This document shows, piece after piece, positions 24,656-33,822 of a stretch of 64,000 nucleotides of DNA. Made by a program: the position numbers and the translations under genes. The stretch is from Spirosoma montaniterrae. GTDB lineage: Bacteria > Bacteroidota > Bacteroidia > Cytophagales > Spirosomataceae. The DNA is taken from positions 1,116,001 through 1,180,000 of the forward strand of contig NZ_CP014263.1 of NCBI RefSeq assembly GCF_001988955.1, read 5' to 3'. The number at the start of each line of letters is the position of its first letter. Position 1 is the stretch's first letter. The notes below the pieces were generated by a model. That model was not told where the DNA came from. It made no database searches and saw only the letters and a program-made list of their open reading frames with translations.

Positions 24656-27600
24656 TTAAAACGTGTACCGCGCACCAACCTGCATCCGCCAGCGCGAGAT
24701 CAGTTGCGTATCATTGAAGAACGTGCTGCGCTGGTTGGCATCGAAACTATAGGTCGGAACGCCGTTTGTTACGCTCACGCCTAACGGCTGAGCCAGCCCC
24801 GTATACGACGCCGTTTGCCGAACACCCCAGTTCGAGTTGAGCAGGTTGCCAAAGTTCAGAATATCGACGCTCAACTGAATGGCGTGTTTGTTGGGCAATA
24901 CATATTCCTGCACAGCCCGCACGTCGAGGGTCGAGAACCAGGGCGTGGTGCTGGCGAACTTCCCGGCAACCTGCCCCCGGTTGGCACTCAGGTATTTATC
25001 TTGCTGAATATACGACTCAAACGCGGCCCGTTGGGTGTTCTGCTGCTCGGTGGTGCCCGAAAAACGCATCTGCGAAAGCTGGGCAGCCGTCGGTATAAAC
25101 AACAAATCGTTGTCGAATGCGCCATCGTTGTTGATGTCGCCCGCGTAGGTAAAGCTGAACCGATTGCCTTCGGCGTATTCGGCAACGGCAGAGAGCGTAG
25201 TGGCCCAGTTGCGGCTAAAACCATACACAAACCGTTTCGAGGCCGACCCTACAAACCGGTGCCGGTTGCCATAAAACGACGGCCCGAGCACGGCCTGATT
25301 CACGTTGCCGTAAGCGGGATTACGGGCGTAAGCATCCGACGAAATTTCGGCACTCAGCGACGAGGCATCTTTGGCGTTCAGGAAGTTATACGCTGCACTC
25401 ACATACAAACCATTGGCCCACGTCCGCTGCGCCTGAATGCTGGCGTTGAACGAGTAGCCGAGGTTCGTGTTCGTGAATACGTAAGCATCGGTCTGACCAC
25501 CAAAGGCGTTTACGGCCCGGTCGGCAGTGCGGTAAATGGGGCGGTTGCTGGGGTCTTGCAGGGTGCCACCCGGCAGGCGCAGGCCGTAGTTCCGCACCAG
25601 CATGGCGTTGATGTCTTTGTTATACAGCACATCGACCGAGGTTATCCAGCCGCTCTTAAACTTGTGGTCGTAGCCGAGGCTGGTTTTCCATACCTGCGGA
25701 AATTTGAAATTGGGGTCGGTGACGCAGTAGAAAAAGAAGGCCGGGTTTGCCACCTGATTGCCAATCCAGACAAACGGGAAACGGCCCGTGAAGATACCCG
25801 AACCTCCGCGCAGTTTCCGGGTTCCGTCGCCTTTCAAATCGTAGTTGAAACCAAAGCGGGGCGAAAACAACGGAGCCGTGGTGGGCAGCGTCAGCGAATT
25901 CAGCTTAACCGGATTACCGTTTTCGTCGTAATACTGGTTGTCAGGTTGGTAGACGCCCTCGTTGCGGTCGATGTTCTCCTGAATCTTCTGCTGTGTATCG
26001 AAATACATCGGGAAGTCAACTTTCAGGCCGTAGGTCAGCGTAAAGCGCGGATTCACCACAAACTCATCCTGCGCATACAGGCCCAGTTGACCAACGCTCG
26101 TCTGGGCCAGTGCCCACTGACCACCAGCAAACCTTGCTTTGGCGTCGGCCACGGATTTGGCGAAATCGGCTCCGCGAGCGGCTGTTACAAAGTCAGCTAC
26201 CGACGCATATTCCGGGCCGAACACACCCGCGTAGGCACCGAGGTTGAACGAGTTGTCGAAGTTGAACCGCTCGAAAGTGCCGCCCAATGTCAGCGTGTGC
26301 TTTTTCAGGTATACGTTGAAATTGTTCGTAATCTGGAACACGCTCTGATCGAGTCGGTTGTTGATCGAGAACGGTTCATGACCAGCTACGATATACCGCA
26401 CCCCATCTTTACCGATGTTGATGGTCGGGAAGGGCGTCGAGAACGGGTCGCGTGAGTCGTTGAAGTTCGTAAAACCAATCTGCAACTTGTTGGCATACTT
26501 GCCGTTGAAGTTGGAGTTCAGCTCGGTAATTACGCTATGCAACTTGTTGTTGATGCGGTAGCCTGACGAAAAATATTGGAGCGTCAGGAAGTCAGGCCCG
26601 CGCCGACCAATAGCCGACGGGTTGGCGGGCAAATCGCGCGAGGCATCTAAGAAATTGTAGATCACCGACAGTTTATGTACGCGGTTTACGTTCCAGTCTA
26701 AGCGCAGCAAACCCTTGGCATTCTGCGTTTTGTGCGTGAAATTCTCGTAGGCACCCGTTTCGTAGCCATGTACACTGCGGAGCGTACTGCTCACCAATTC
26801 GAGGTCAGCCGCCGTTACGCGTGAGACGTTGGCACCCGTCAGGCCGGGCCGGGCCGCTACCCAACCCGCCGTGCCGAGGTCAGACCGATTGTCAAATTCA
26901 GCATTCGCAAAGAAGAATAGCTTGTTTTTGATGATTGGACCGCCCACGCTGAAGCCGTACTGCGCCTGACTCGACTGCGGCACGGTGATGTCGGTGCCTT
27001 TTACTTTTTTGCCCGTCAGTTCCTGGTTACGGAAGAAGCCAAACGCCGTACCGTGAAACTGGTTCGTACCCGACTTGGCAACGGCGTTGATACCCGCGCC
27101 CGTAAACCCGGCCTGCGTTACGTCGAACGGCGAAAGAGCCACCTGAATCTGATCGATGGCGTCGAGCGAAACCGGCTGTGCATCGGCCTGACCGCCCGGC
27201 GTAGCAGCATCCAATCCGAAGGGGTTATTGAAAATCGTGCCGTTCAATGAGAAGTTGTTGAAACGGCTGTTCCGACCCCCAAACGAGCCATCGCCCCCCG
27301 ACATGGGCGTCAGGCGGGTATAGTCAAAAATCGACCGTTTGATAGTCGGCAGCGTTTTAATCTGCTCATTACTGATGTTGGTCTGGGCACCCGTGCGATT
27401 GTTGTTCAGCACGTCGTTGGGATTGGCCCGTACCTCGATTTCGCTCAGTTGGCGGGCGTCGCTGCGGATGCTCAGATTAAGTGGCAGTTTCTGACCTAAG
27501 CTCAGATACACATTCTCAACCGTCTCGGTCTGGTAGCCCACGAAGCTCACCGTGATGGTGTATGGGCCACCTACGCGCATGTTCGCTAAGTTGAACTCGC

Positions 27601-27790
27601 CCTCAGCGCGGGTCGTCACGCCGTATTGTGCGCCAGTAGGCTGGTGGGTAGCAACGACCGTTGCACCGGGCAATGTTGCGCCTTTGTCATCGCGGATAAA
27701 GCCGTAAATGGAGGCTGTCGTTACCTGAGCATAGGTATGAATGTACCCAACTCCCAGGCAAACAAGGAGTAGTAAACGTTTCAAAGACAT
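24656..27790 (-). CDS. Oar-like TonB-dependent outer-membrane receptor
   Basis: 1044 residues, signal peptide ending YIHTYAQ. N-terminal carboxypeptidase-regulatory-like domain (about 25-110: IYGFIRDDKGATLPGATVVA, VSFVGYQTETVENVYL), plug region (SIFDYTRLTPMSGGDGSFGG, FDVTQAGFTGAGINAVAKSG) and a very long barrel ending VGARYTF. The TPMSGGDGSFGGRNSRFNN pattern is typical of the Oar family, known from Myxococcus and common in Bacteroidota. No SusD neighbour. Function in transport or adhesion cannot be read from the sequence. Confidence 0.92.
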   Translation of the reverse strand: MSLKRLLLLVCLGVGYIHTYAQVTTASIYGFIRDDKGATLPGATVVATHQPTGAQYGVTTRAEGEFNLANMRVGGPYTITVSFVGYQTETVENVYLSLGQKLPLNLSIRSDARQLSEIEVRANPNDVLNNNRTGAQTNISNEQIKTLPTIKRSIFDYTRLTPMSGGDGSFGGRNSRFNNFSLNGTIFNNPFGLDAATPGGQADAQPVSLDAIDQIQVALSPFDVTQAGFTGAGINAVAKSGTNQFHGTAFGFFRNQELTGKKVKGTDITVPQSSQAQYGFSVGGPIIKNKLFFFANAEFDNRSDLGTAGWVAARPGLTGANVSRVTAADLELVSSTLRSVHGYETGAYENFTHKTQNAKGLLRLDWNVNRVHKLSVIYNFLDASRDLPANPSAIGRRGPDFLTLQYFSSGYRINNKLHSVITELNSNFNGKYANKLQIGFTNFNDSRDPFSTPFPTINIGKDGVRYIVAGHEPFSINNRLDQSVFQITNNFNVYLKKHTLTLGGTFERFNFDNSFNLGAYAGVFGPEYASVADFVTAARGADFAKSVADAKARFAGGQWALAQTSVGQLGLYAQDEFVVNPRFTLTYGLKVDFPMYFDTQQKIQENIDRNEGVYQPDNQYYDENGNPVKLNSLTLPTTAPLFSPRFGFNYDLKGDGTRKLRGGSGIFTGRFPFVWIGNQVANPAFFFYCVTDPNFKFPQVWKTSLGYDHKFKSGWITSVDVLYNKDINAMLVRNYGLRLPGGTLQDPSNRPIYRTADRAVNAFGGQTDAYVFTNTNLGYSFNASIQAQRTWANGLYVSAAYNFLNAKDASSLSAEISSDAYARNPAYGNVNQAVLGPSFYGNRHRFVGSASKRFVYGFSRNWATTLSAVAEYAEGNRFSFTYAGDINNDGAFDNDLLFIPTAAQLSQMRFSGTTEQQNTQRAAFESYIQQDKYLSANRGQVAGKFASTTPWFSTLDVRAVQEYVLPNKHAIQLSVDILNFGNLLNSNWGVRQTASYTGLAQPLGVSVTNGVPTYSFDANQRSTFFNDTQLISRWRMQVGARYTF

Positions 27791-27988
27791 AGTAGGTTGG
27801 AAGTACAGTTTGTGAAGTTTTCGGAATTAAAATTAACAGAGGATTCATAGATAATTGTCTGATTCTAAACAAAGCACCAGTCTTTCATAGACAAGTACAA
27901 ATTCAGTGTCGCTACACTGTTTAGTACCCGAATTAAACCTTGCTGAGGCTCTTTGCTCAAAGAGACAAATACAACCTGAAAAACTACC

Positions 27989-28456
27989 ATGAAAAACGTA
28001 CTGATGACTACTGCCGTATTGCTGATGTTGCTGACGGGTTCTGCCGTTGCCCAACGCTACGACCGCCCAACCTACCCGCCCCAGCCGCGTTACGGTAATC
28101 CTGGCTATAACCAGCCGAATTACAACTACGATTACGATGATTATCAGTTTGATCGGCACCTCGACTGGTGGGATCAGGAATTGAACCTGAGCCGTCGGCA
28201 GGAGCGCGAAATTCGACGCATTCGGCAAAACTTCGACCAGCAGGCGCGGAGTATAAACGTTCGCGACCCACGCCAGCGCGATTCTTATCGGCGGCTTCGG
28301 CAGCGCGAGTTTTTCGATATGATGGCCGTGCTGAATTCGGCCCAGCGCGACCGCGTTATCGAACACATGCGCCCCTACGAGCGTGTGGCCGACCGCCAGA
28401 ACGGACGCGGCTGGAACAACGGACGTGGTCGGGGCTACGACCCGTATGGATATTAA
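27989..28456 (+). CDS. Exported Arg/Tyr-rich helical protein of unknown function
   Basis: 155 residues. Signal peptide (LMTTAVLLMLLTGSAVAQ), then a Tyr/Pro/Asn-rich segment (about 22-55), a helical domain with many Arg (LSRRQEREIRRIRQNFDQQA, RLRQREFFDMMAVLNSAQRD) and a Gly/Arg tail. The helical part recalls CpxP/Spy-like periplasmic proteins in composition, but the LTxxQ motif is absent, so I leave it unnamed. Closed by a terminator at 28480-28510. Confidence 0.75.
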   Translation: MKNVLMTTAVLLMLLTGSAVAQRYDRPTYPPQPRYGNPGYNQPNYNYDYDDYQFDRHLDWWDQELNLSRRQEREIRRIRQNFDQQARSINVRDPRQRDSYRRLRQREFFDMMAVLNSAQRDRVIEHMRPYERVADRQNGRGWNNGRGRGYDPYGY

Positions 28457-28479
28457 GTGAGGATGAGTGAAAGATGGAA

Positions 28480-28510
28480 ACAGTCGGTCCGCTTGGGTCG
28501 GCTGTTTTTT
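28480..28510 (+). terminator. Rho-independent terminator
   Basis: An 11-bp stem (28480-28490 with 28494-28504, including G-U pairs) is followed by six Ts. Ends the gene at 27989-28456. Confidence 0.75.
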
Positions 28511-28569
28511 GTTTATGCACTACCTTCGCGTTGTCATACATCAGCGAAAAATCTGCGAGAACAAATCAC

Positions 28570-29568
28570 ATGCCCCAAAAACGCAAACTAATTTTTGATA
28601 CCGACCCCGGTGTTGACGACGCAATGGCCCTGCAATTTCTGCTGGCCGCGCCCCAACTCGAACTGATTGGCCTGACGACCGTGTTTGGCAACGGCCCCGT
28701 CGATTTAACGACCACCAACGCCCTGCGCCTGCTCGACCTGGCCGGGCGCACCGACATTCCCGTAGCACGCGGAGCCGACAAGCCGCTGCGTGTGCCGTTC
28801 GAGGGTGGTGCTTTGCACGTTCACGGCGACGATGCACAGGGGAATACCTTCGCCCCGCCGAGTCAGCACACGGCTATTAGCCTGTCGGCGGCTGAATTTT
28901 TGGTGCAGCAAATCAAGGCTCAGCCCGGCGAACTGACGATTGTAGCCGTTGGGCCGCTGACGAATCTGGCCCTCGCGCTTCAACTCGACCCAACCATAGC
29001 CAACGACGTTGTCGATGTAGTGATTATGGGTGGGAATGCGTTCTGTTCGGGCAACATTACACCCGCTGCCGAAGCCAACGTCTGGTCGGACCCCGACGCG
29101 GCTGATCTGGTTTTCGGGGCTAACTGGCGCGTTACCATGATTGGCTTAGACGTAACGCATCGGGTGAATCTGACAGGAGCAACCATCGCAGAACTGGCAA
29201 AACTGCCCGGTGCTTTCAATCAGTACGTAGCCGCCACGATTCCGTTTTATCAGGCATTTTACGAGCGCGTCAATAATATCGACGGCTTATATGTACATGA
29301 CTCAACGGCGATTGCCTACCTGCTGGCTCCCGAACTTTTTGATTGTAAACAGTATCCGGTGCGGGTCGATACGTCGGCGGGTATCAGCCGGGGCAAAACG
29401 TGGCCGTCGCTGGGCGAGTCGGATCTGGAAGAGGGCGAGGCACTGCTACCTTGGAAAAACCGCCCGCTCGTGAACATTGCCGTGGGCGTTCGGGGCGAGG
29501 GCGTGGTGCAGTTGATGATGGATACGCTGAGACCCCACCCCCGTCCCCTCCCCGTTATGAAGGGGTGA
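28570..29568 (+). CDS. Nucleoside hydrolase (inosine/uridine-preferring type)
   Basis: 332 residues. Hydrolyses the N-glycosidic bond of ribonucleosides for base salvage. Start ATG 28570; the calcium/active-site motif DTDPGVDDAMAL lies at residues 10-21, with further family marks VAVGPLTNLALAL, GGNAFCSGNITPAAEAN, NVWSDPDAADLVF and the distal VHDSTAIAYLL. The final 12 codons and the stop (RPHPRPLPVMKG) are encoded by the left arm of a GC-rich hairpin, whose last base is the last base of the stop codon. The protein before that is complete, so the tail is an addition or a replacement of the original end. Confidence 0.93.
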   Translation: MPQKRKLIFDTDPGVDDAMALQFLLAAPQLELIGLTTVFGNGPVDLTTTNALRLLDLAGRTDIPVARGADKPLRVPFEGGALHVHGDDAQGNTFAPPSQHTAISLSAAEFLVQQIKAQPGELTIVAVGPLTNLALALQLDPTIANDVVDVVIMGGNAFCSGNITPAAEANVWSDPDAADLVFGANWRVTMIGLDVTHRVNLTGATIAELAKLPGAFNQYVAATIPFYQAFYERVNNIDGLYVHDSTAIAYLLAPELFDCKQYPVRVDTSAGISRGKTWPSLGESDLEEGEALLPWKNRPLVNIAVGVRGEGVVQLMMDTLRPHPRPLPVMKG

Positions 29569-29627
29569 AGCCTGAAAAGCTTCGCGCTCCTCACCCCTCC
29601 CTAACGGGGAGGGGACGGGGGTGGGGT
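29532..29627. repeat. Word-built mirror hairpin, GC-rich C-tract family
   Basis: Arms 29532-29568 and 29591-29627, 37 bases each, reverse complements with two substitutions, around a 22-base loop. Left arm accccacccccgtcccctcc and onward. The left arm is coding and ends exactly at the nucleoside hydrolase stop codon; the next gene starts 98 bases after the right arm. Comparable C-rich mirrored repeats translated as PHPRPLP are frequent in bacterial genomes in general. Confidence 0.9.
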
Positions 29628-29725
29628 AAGCCACTCAACCCTGCATCCTGACCGTTGGACTACGAACGATTGTTTGTCAGAGCATTGATTCGTATTTTTC
29701 GGGGAAACTCTTGTTCCAAACCAAT

Positions 29726-31861
29726 ATGTTTACACGTCAACAACTCATACAAACCGGCGTATTGCTGGCTCTTGCTGCCACTACGGCACTGGCCCAGCCC
29801 GCTGCGCCCCAACCGCCTAAAATGACCCAGAATCCGTTTTTACAGCCGTACACGACACCCCACCAGACGGCTCCGTTCGACAAAATCAAGAATGCCGATT
29901 ACATGCCCGCACTCACCGAAGGGCTGGCGCAGGGCCGTAAAGACGTGACGGCTATCGTGAATAATCCGGCAAAACCCACGTTTGAAAATACCATCGTAGC
30001 CCTCGAACGGGCGGGCGATTTGCTGGGCCGGGTAACATCGGTATTATTTAACCTCAACAGTGCCGAAACTACGCCCGAACTGCAAAAAATCGTTAAAGAA
30101 GCGTCGCCACTACTGAGCGAGTACGGCAACGACATCACGCTGAATGAGAAACTGTTTGCTCGCGTGAAAGCCGTTTACGACCAGCGGGCCAGCCTGAAGC
30201 TTGACACCGAGAGCGCGATGCTGCTCGAAAAAGCGTATAAACGATTTGCCCGCAACGGGGCCAACCTCGACGCCAAAGGAAAAGAGCGGCTCCGGGCGAT
30301 CGACAAAGAACTATCGCAACTGTCGCTGCAATTCGGGGAGAATGTGCTCAACGAAACCAACGAGTACGTGATGGAAGTGACCGACGAGAAAGACCTCGCT
30401 GGTCTGCCCGACTACGTGCGCGAACTGGCAAAATCGACTGCCAAACAGAAAGGTAAAGAGGGTTGGGCGTTCACGCTCCAGGCTCCCAGCTACGGGCCGT
30501 TTATGCAATATGCCGACAACCGCGAATTGCGGAAGAAACTGTTCATGGCCTACAACGGGCGCGGTTTCCGTGGCGATAAGAACGACAATCAGGCCATTAT
30601 CCAGAAAGTCGTGAACCTGCGTTATGAGCGGGCTAACCTGCTTGGCTACCCCACCCACGCTGATTTTGTGCTGGAAGAAAGCATGGCAGGTTCACGCGGC
30701 AAAGTGCAGAGCTTCTTAGACGAACTTGTGACCTACGCCCGCCCAGCCGCCGAAAAACAACTCGCCGAACTGACGACCTACGCCAAAGCCCACAGCTTCG
30801 CCGACAACAAACTGCAAGTCTGGGATAACAGCTACTATGCTGAGAAACTGAAAAAAGAGAAATACGACCTCGACGACGAGACGCTGAAGCCCTATTTCAA
30901 ACTCGAAAACGTGCTGAACGGCGTGTTCACGGTAGCGAATAAACTATATGGCATCACGTTCAAAGAGCGCACCGACATTCCGGTGTATAATTCGGAGGTG
31001 AAAACCTACGACGTGTTCGATAAAGACGGGAAGTTTCTGGCTGTGTTCTACGGTGACTATTTCCCACGCCCCGGCAAGCGGTCAGGCGCGTGGATGAACG
31101 ACGTGCAGGGGCAGAAAATCGAGAACGGGCAGAACATCCGTCCGCACATCGTTAACGTCTGCAACTTCACCCGTCCTACCGATACAAAGCCTTCACTGTT
31201 AACCTTCTATGAAGTCACGACGCTGTTCCACGAGTTTGGGCATGGGCTGCATGGGATGCTGGCAAATGGCCAATATGAAAGCCTGAGCGGCACGAGCGTT
31301 CCCCGCGATTTTGTGGAGTTGCCCTCGCAGGTGATGGAAAACTGGTGCTACGACCCCGAAGCCCTGAAACTGTTCGCCAAACACTACCAGACCGGCGAAG
31401 TAATCCCGAACGAACTGATCGAAAAAATCCGGGCCAGCCAGAATTTCTTAGCCGGTTTAGCCAACCTGCGCCAACTGCGTCTTGGCTTGGTCGATATGTA
31501 TTACCACGGTCAGAAACCAACGGGCGAGAGCGTATCGCAGGTTGAAAACAAAGTCGACTCGGTAGCGAATCTGTTTCCGCGCGTTGAAGGCGTAGCGTTT
31601 AGCCCGGCGTTCTCACACATCTTTGCGGGCGGCTATTCGGCGGGTTACTATAGCTATAAATGGAGCGAAGTGCTTGATGCCGACGCGTTTGAGTTCTTCA
31701 AAGAAAAAGGTGGTCTGGAAAACAAAGCAGCCGCCGACAGTTTCCGCAAGAACGTGCTGGAAAAAGGCGGCAGCGAAAAGCCGATGGAATTGTACAAAAA
31801 ATTCCGGGGCCGCGAACCCTCGCCCAAAGCCATGCTGCGCCGGAGCGGGTTGATTTTGTGA
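29726..31861 (+). CDS. M3-family zinc metallopeptidase (oligopeptidase A / dipeptidyl carboxypeptidase type)
   Basis: 711 residues. Zinc motif HEFGH at residue 502 (TTLFHEFGHGLHGMLANGQ) with downstream residues of the M3 site (HIFAGGYSAGYYSYKWSEVL). A signal peptide (VLLALAATTALAQ) places it in the periplasm, as is common for Dcp-like enzymes of Bacteroidota. The N-terminal half contains the helical gate (ENTIVALERAGDLLGRVTSV). ATG 29726 chosen; an upstream in-frame TTG at 29711 is unlikely. Ends before the strong terminator 31890-31927. Confidence 0.94.
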   Translation: MFTRQQLIQTGVLLALAATTALAQPAAPQPPKMTQNPFLQPYTTPHQTAPFDKIKNADYMPALTEGLAQGRKDVTAIVNNPAKPTFENTIVALERAGDLLGRVTSVLFNLNSAETTPELQKIVKEASPLLSEYGNDITLNEKLFARVKAVYDQRASLKLDTESAMLLEKAYKRFARNGANLDAKGKERLRAIDKELSQLSLQFGENVLNETNEYVMEVTDEKDLAGLPDYVRELAKSTAKQKGKEGWAFTLQAPSYGPFMQYADNRELRKKLFMAYNGRGFRGDKNDNQAIIQKVVNLRYERANLLGYPTHADFVLEESMAGSRGKVQSFLDELVTYARPAAEKQLAELTTYAKAHSFADNKLQVWDNSYYAEKLKKEKYDLDDETLKPYFKLENVLNGVFTVANKLYGITFKERTDIPVYNSEVKTYDVFDKDGKFLAVFYGDYFPRPGKRSGAWMNDVQGQKIENGQNIRPHIVNVCNFTRPTDTKPSLLTFYEVTTLFHEFGHGLHGMLANGQYESLSGTSVPRDFVELPSQVMENWCYDPEALKLFAKHYQTGEVIPNELIEKIRASQNFLAGLANLRQLRLGLVDMYYHGQKPTGESVSQVENKVDSVANLFPRVEGVAFSPAFSHIFAGGYSAGYYSYKWSEVLDADAFEFFKEKGGLENKAAADSFRKNVLEKGGSEKPMELYKKFRGREPSPKAMLRRSGLIL

Positions 31862-31889
31862 AATTCTGTTTAACCGCCAGAGCGTTCCG

Positions 31890-31927
31890 TTCCCTGAGAG
31901 GGCGAATTAATTCGCCCTCTCAGGGAA
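31890..31927. terminator. 38-bp perfect palindrome between convergent genes
   Basis: Arms 31890-31908 and 31909-31927 are perfect complements without a spacer (ttccctgagagggcgaatt then its reverse complement), followed by attttg on the right. It separates the convergent M3 peptidase and YceI genes and is a plausible bidirectional terminator. Confidence 0.75.
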
Positions 31928-31943
31928 TTTTGCTACAAAAAAA

Positions 31944-32492
31944 TTACCCCTGTTTCGTTACCTGAATATTCAGCACCAGCCGCACGTCGTCGCTGACGAC
32001 CACGCCACCGGCTTCGGTAACGCCATCCCACATCAGGCCGAATTCCTTACGCTTCACTGTACCCGTTACTTCAAAACCGGCTTTGGTCTGGCCGTAGAAA
32101 TCCTGCATCTGACCGCCGTATTCGGCCTTCAGCGTTACGGGTTTCGTCACGCCCCGCATCGTCAGGTCGCCGATTAGTTCGTAGGTGTCGTCGCCGGTTT
32201 TCTTCATGCTGGTGGAGATGAACGTTAGCTTTGGGAACTGTTCGGCATCGAAAAAGTCGGCTGATTTCAAGTGACCATCGCGCTGTTCGTTGCCGGTAGT
32301 GATGCTGGCTACGTCGGCAGAAAAGGCGATTTTGGCACCTTCAAAATCGTCGCCAGCCATTTCCAGCGAGCCTTCATACTGCGTGAACAGCCCCGTAACG
32401 GTTGACACCATCAGGTGCTTCACTTTGAACTGAACTTCTGAGTGCGTGGGGTCAATTACCCATCGAGTGGCGGTTGCGGTTTGAGCTTCCAT
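31944..32492 (-). CDS. YceI-family lipid-binding protein
   Basis: 182 residues. YceI fold marks: WVIDPTHSEVQFKVKHLMVS, GLFTQYEGSLEM, AFSADVASITTGNEQRDGHL, FDAEQFPKLTFIST, LTMRGVTKPVTL and KRKEFGLMWD. Lipocalin-like barrel that binds isoprenoid or amide lipids. There is no signal peptide in front of residue 10, so this copy appears cytoplasmic, as in several Bacteroidota. Convergent with the M3 peptidase and divergent from DUF4494. Confidence 0.93.
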   Translation of the reverse strand: MEAQTATATRWVIDPTHSEVQFKVKHLMVSTVTGLFTQYEGSLEMAGDDFEGAKIAFSADVASITTGNEQRDGHLKSADFFDAEQFPKLTFISTSMKKTGDDTYELIGDLTMRGVTKPVTLKAEYGGQMQDFYGQTKAGFEVTGTVKRKEFGLMWDGVTEAGGVVVSDDVRLVLNIQVTKQG

Positions 32493-32657
32493 GATGTATT
32501 TCGTTAATTGTTGTAGTGGTATTTAATGTCGATACATGTAAATTGTTTATAAAGTTCAGCGGATACTGTTATTTGTTTGTGAATAGCGCGTTTCCATGCT
32601 TTTTCCGCACTTTTGCGGTACGTTTAGTGTTCTGTCAATGTACTAAATCATTGAAAA

Positions 32658-33176
32658 ATGCCCAACTGGTTTCTCGGTAAAATCCGCTATCAGCAACCGA
32701 TTGACGAAGCGACTGTCGGTACGCGCAACGAAGAATTTTTAAAGCAAAAAACGGTAACGGAAGCCTATTTGGTTGATGCCGTGAGTTACACCGACGCCGA
32801 AGCCCGGCTCTATCAGGAAATTGCGGCCAATACGCCTGACTTTGAGATCACCGATATTTCGCGCATGAAACTCGCCGATGTGTTTTTCAGTGAGGAAGGG
32901 GGCGATACCTGGTACAAAGTGAAGGCGATGTTTATCACAGACGACGAGAAAACCGGCAAACAGAAGAAGTCGCCGAGCCTGATGCTGGTGAACGCCGAAA
33001 CGCCCAAGCAAGCCTACGAGCGCGTTGAACACAGTCTGCGAACAGCCCTTGATCCGTTCGAGATTACGGACGTGAACACGACGAAAATCCTGGATATTTT
33101 CCCGTTTAACGAAGAGGAGCAACGCAACCTGCGCCCGCTCAACGAGGTAGCCGAGCGCGAACCTGAAGCAGTATAA
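32658..33176 (+). CDS. DUF4494-domain protein
   Basis: 172 residues, matching the Bacteroidota family DUF4494 in its pattern: WFLGKIRYQQ at the start, then EEFLKQKTVTEAYLVDAVSY, ARLYQEI, ISRMKLADVFFS, WYKVKAMFITDDEKTGKQK and VEHSLRTALDPFEITDVN. Role unknown; it is also found in phages of this phylum. Single gene with a terminator at 33186-33220. Confidence 0.88.
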   Translation: MPNWFLGKIRYQQPIDEATVGTRNEEFLKQKTVTEAYLVDAVSYTDAEARLYQEIAANTPDFEITDISRMKLADVFFSEEGGDTWYKVKAMFITDDEKTGKQKKSPSLMLVNAETPKQAYERVEHSLRTALDPFEITDVNTTKILDIFPFNEEEQRNLRPLNEVAEREPEAV

Positions 33177-33185
33177 TACATACCG

Positions 33186-33220
33186 AAATGCCATCTGATT
33201 ACAGGATGGCATTTGTTTTT
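33186..33220 (+). terminator. Rho-independent terminator
   Basis: Stem aaatgccatc (33186-33195) pairs with gatggcattt (33205-33214) and is followed by gttttt. Ends the DUF4494 gene. Confidence 0.85.
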
Positions 33221-33291
33221 AATAAGATTTTGGTTTTTGGGCAACCGGTTACTTGCCTTGTATTGTCCAATTGCTGATATTTGTCTCACTT

Positions 33292-33744
33292 ATGAAACGC
33301 GCCCTGTTCCAGTTTCTCAACCTGATGATGGCCTGTGTCGTGCTGCTGAGCAGTACGGGCTTTGGGCTGGTTGAGCATTCGTGTCAGATGCGCGGCAAAA
33401 AGAAAACGGTAGTCGTTGCGTTTAGCGACGCCAAAACCAAACCCGGTTGCGCCGAACATAGCCAATCTGCCCCTACCAATAAGCCCGCTGTTAAAAAGTC
33501 GAACTGCTGCGACGAAGATGCGTATTATCAGAACGTTGACGTAAAGTCGTCGCTGAGCCAGCTCGTTGCCAAGTTCGTCAAGACCGTTACCGAAGCGGTT
33601 GTGGCGGGTGTTGCGGCTCTGCTGGCGTGGGTGCTTAACTGGGTTTTTGACCGCGAAGCCGCAATTTCGCTCGCCGGTTCGCTTTCGCCCCCACCACTCT
33701 CCGGGCGAGATATTCTTACGCTTATTCAGTCTTTCCTGATTTGA
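33292..33744 (+). CDS. HYC_CC_PP-family exported protein
   Basis: 150 residues from ATG 33292 (an earlier in-frame ATG at 33253 would place polar residues before the signal). Signal (FLNLMMACVVLLSSTGFGLV), then the three marks that name this Bacteroidota family: H-S-C in EHSCQMRGKK, a Cys pair in KSNCCDEDAYYQNVDVKSS and a Pro cluster in SPPPLSGRD. These proteins usually precede TonB-dependent receptors of metal islands, as here (receptor starts 79 bases downstream). Probable metal-binding accessory protein of the envelope; direct function not known. It opens the island 33.3-38.9 kb. Confidence 0.75.
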   Translation: MKRALFQFLNLMMACVVLLSSTGFGLVEHSCQMRGKKKTVVVAFSDAKTKPGCAEHSQSAPTNKPAVKKSNCCDEDAYYQNVDVKSSLSQLVAKFVKTVTEAVVAGVAALLAWVLNWVFDREAAISLAGSLSPPPLSGRDILTLIQSFLI

Positions 33745-33822
33745 TTCGTTGATCGACATTCCGCTGCCGATGCCTGTTTGGGCATGGGCTGTACGTGTTT
33801 ACTGTCATCAATCAACGAACCT

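Noticed and set aside
24815..26455. A 546-codon open frame antisense to the Oar-like receptor
   Set aside because: It has Arg/Val-rich shadow composition and no domain, while the minus-strand receptor is unmistakable.
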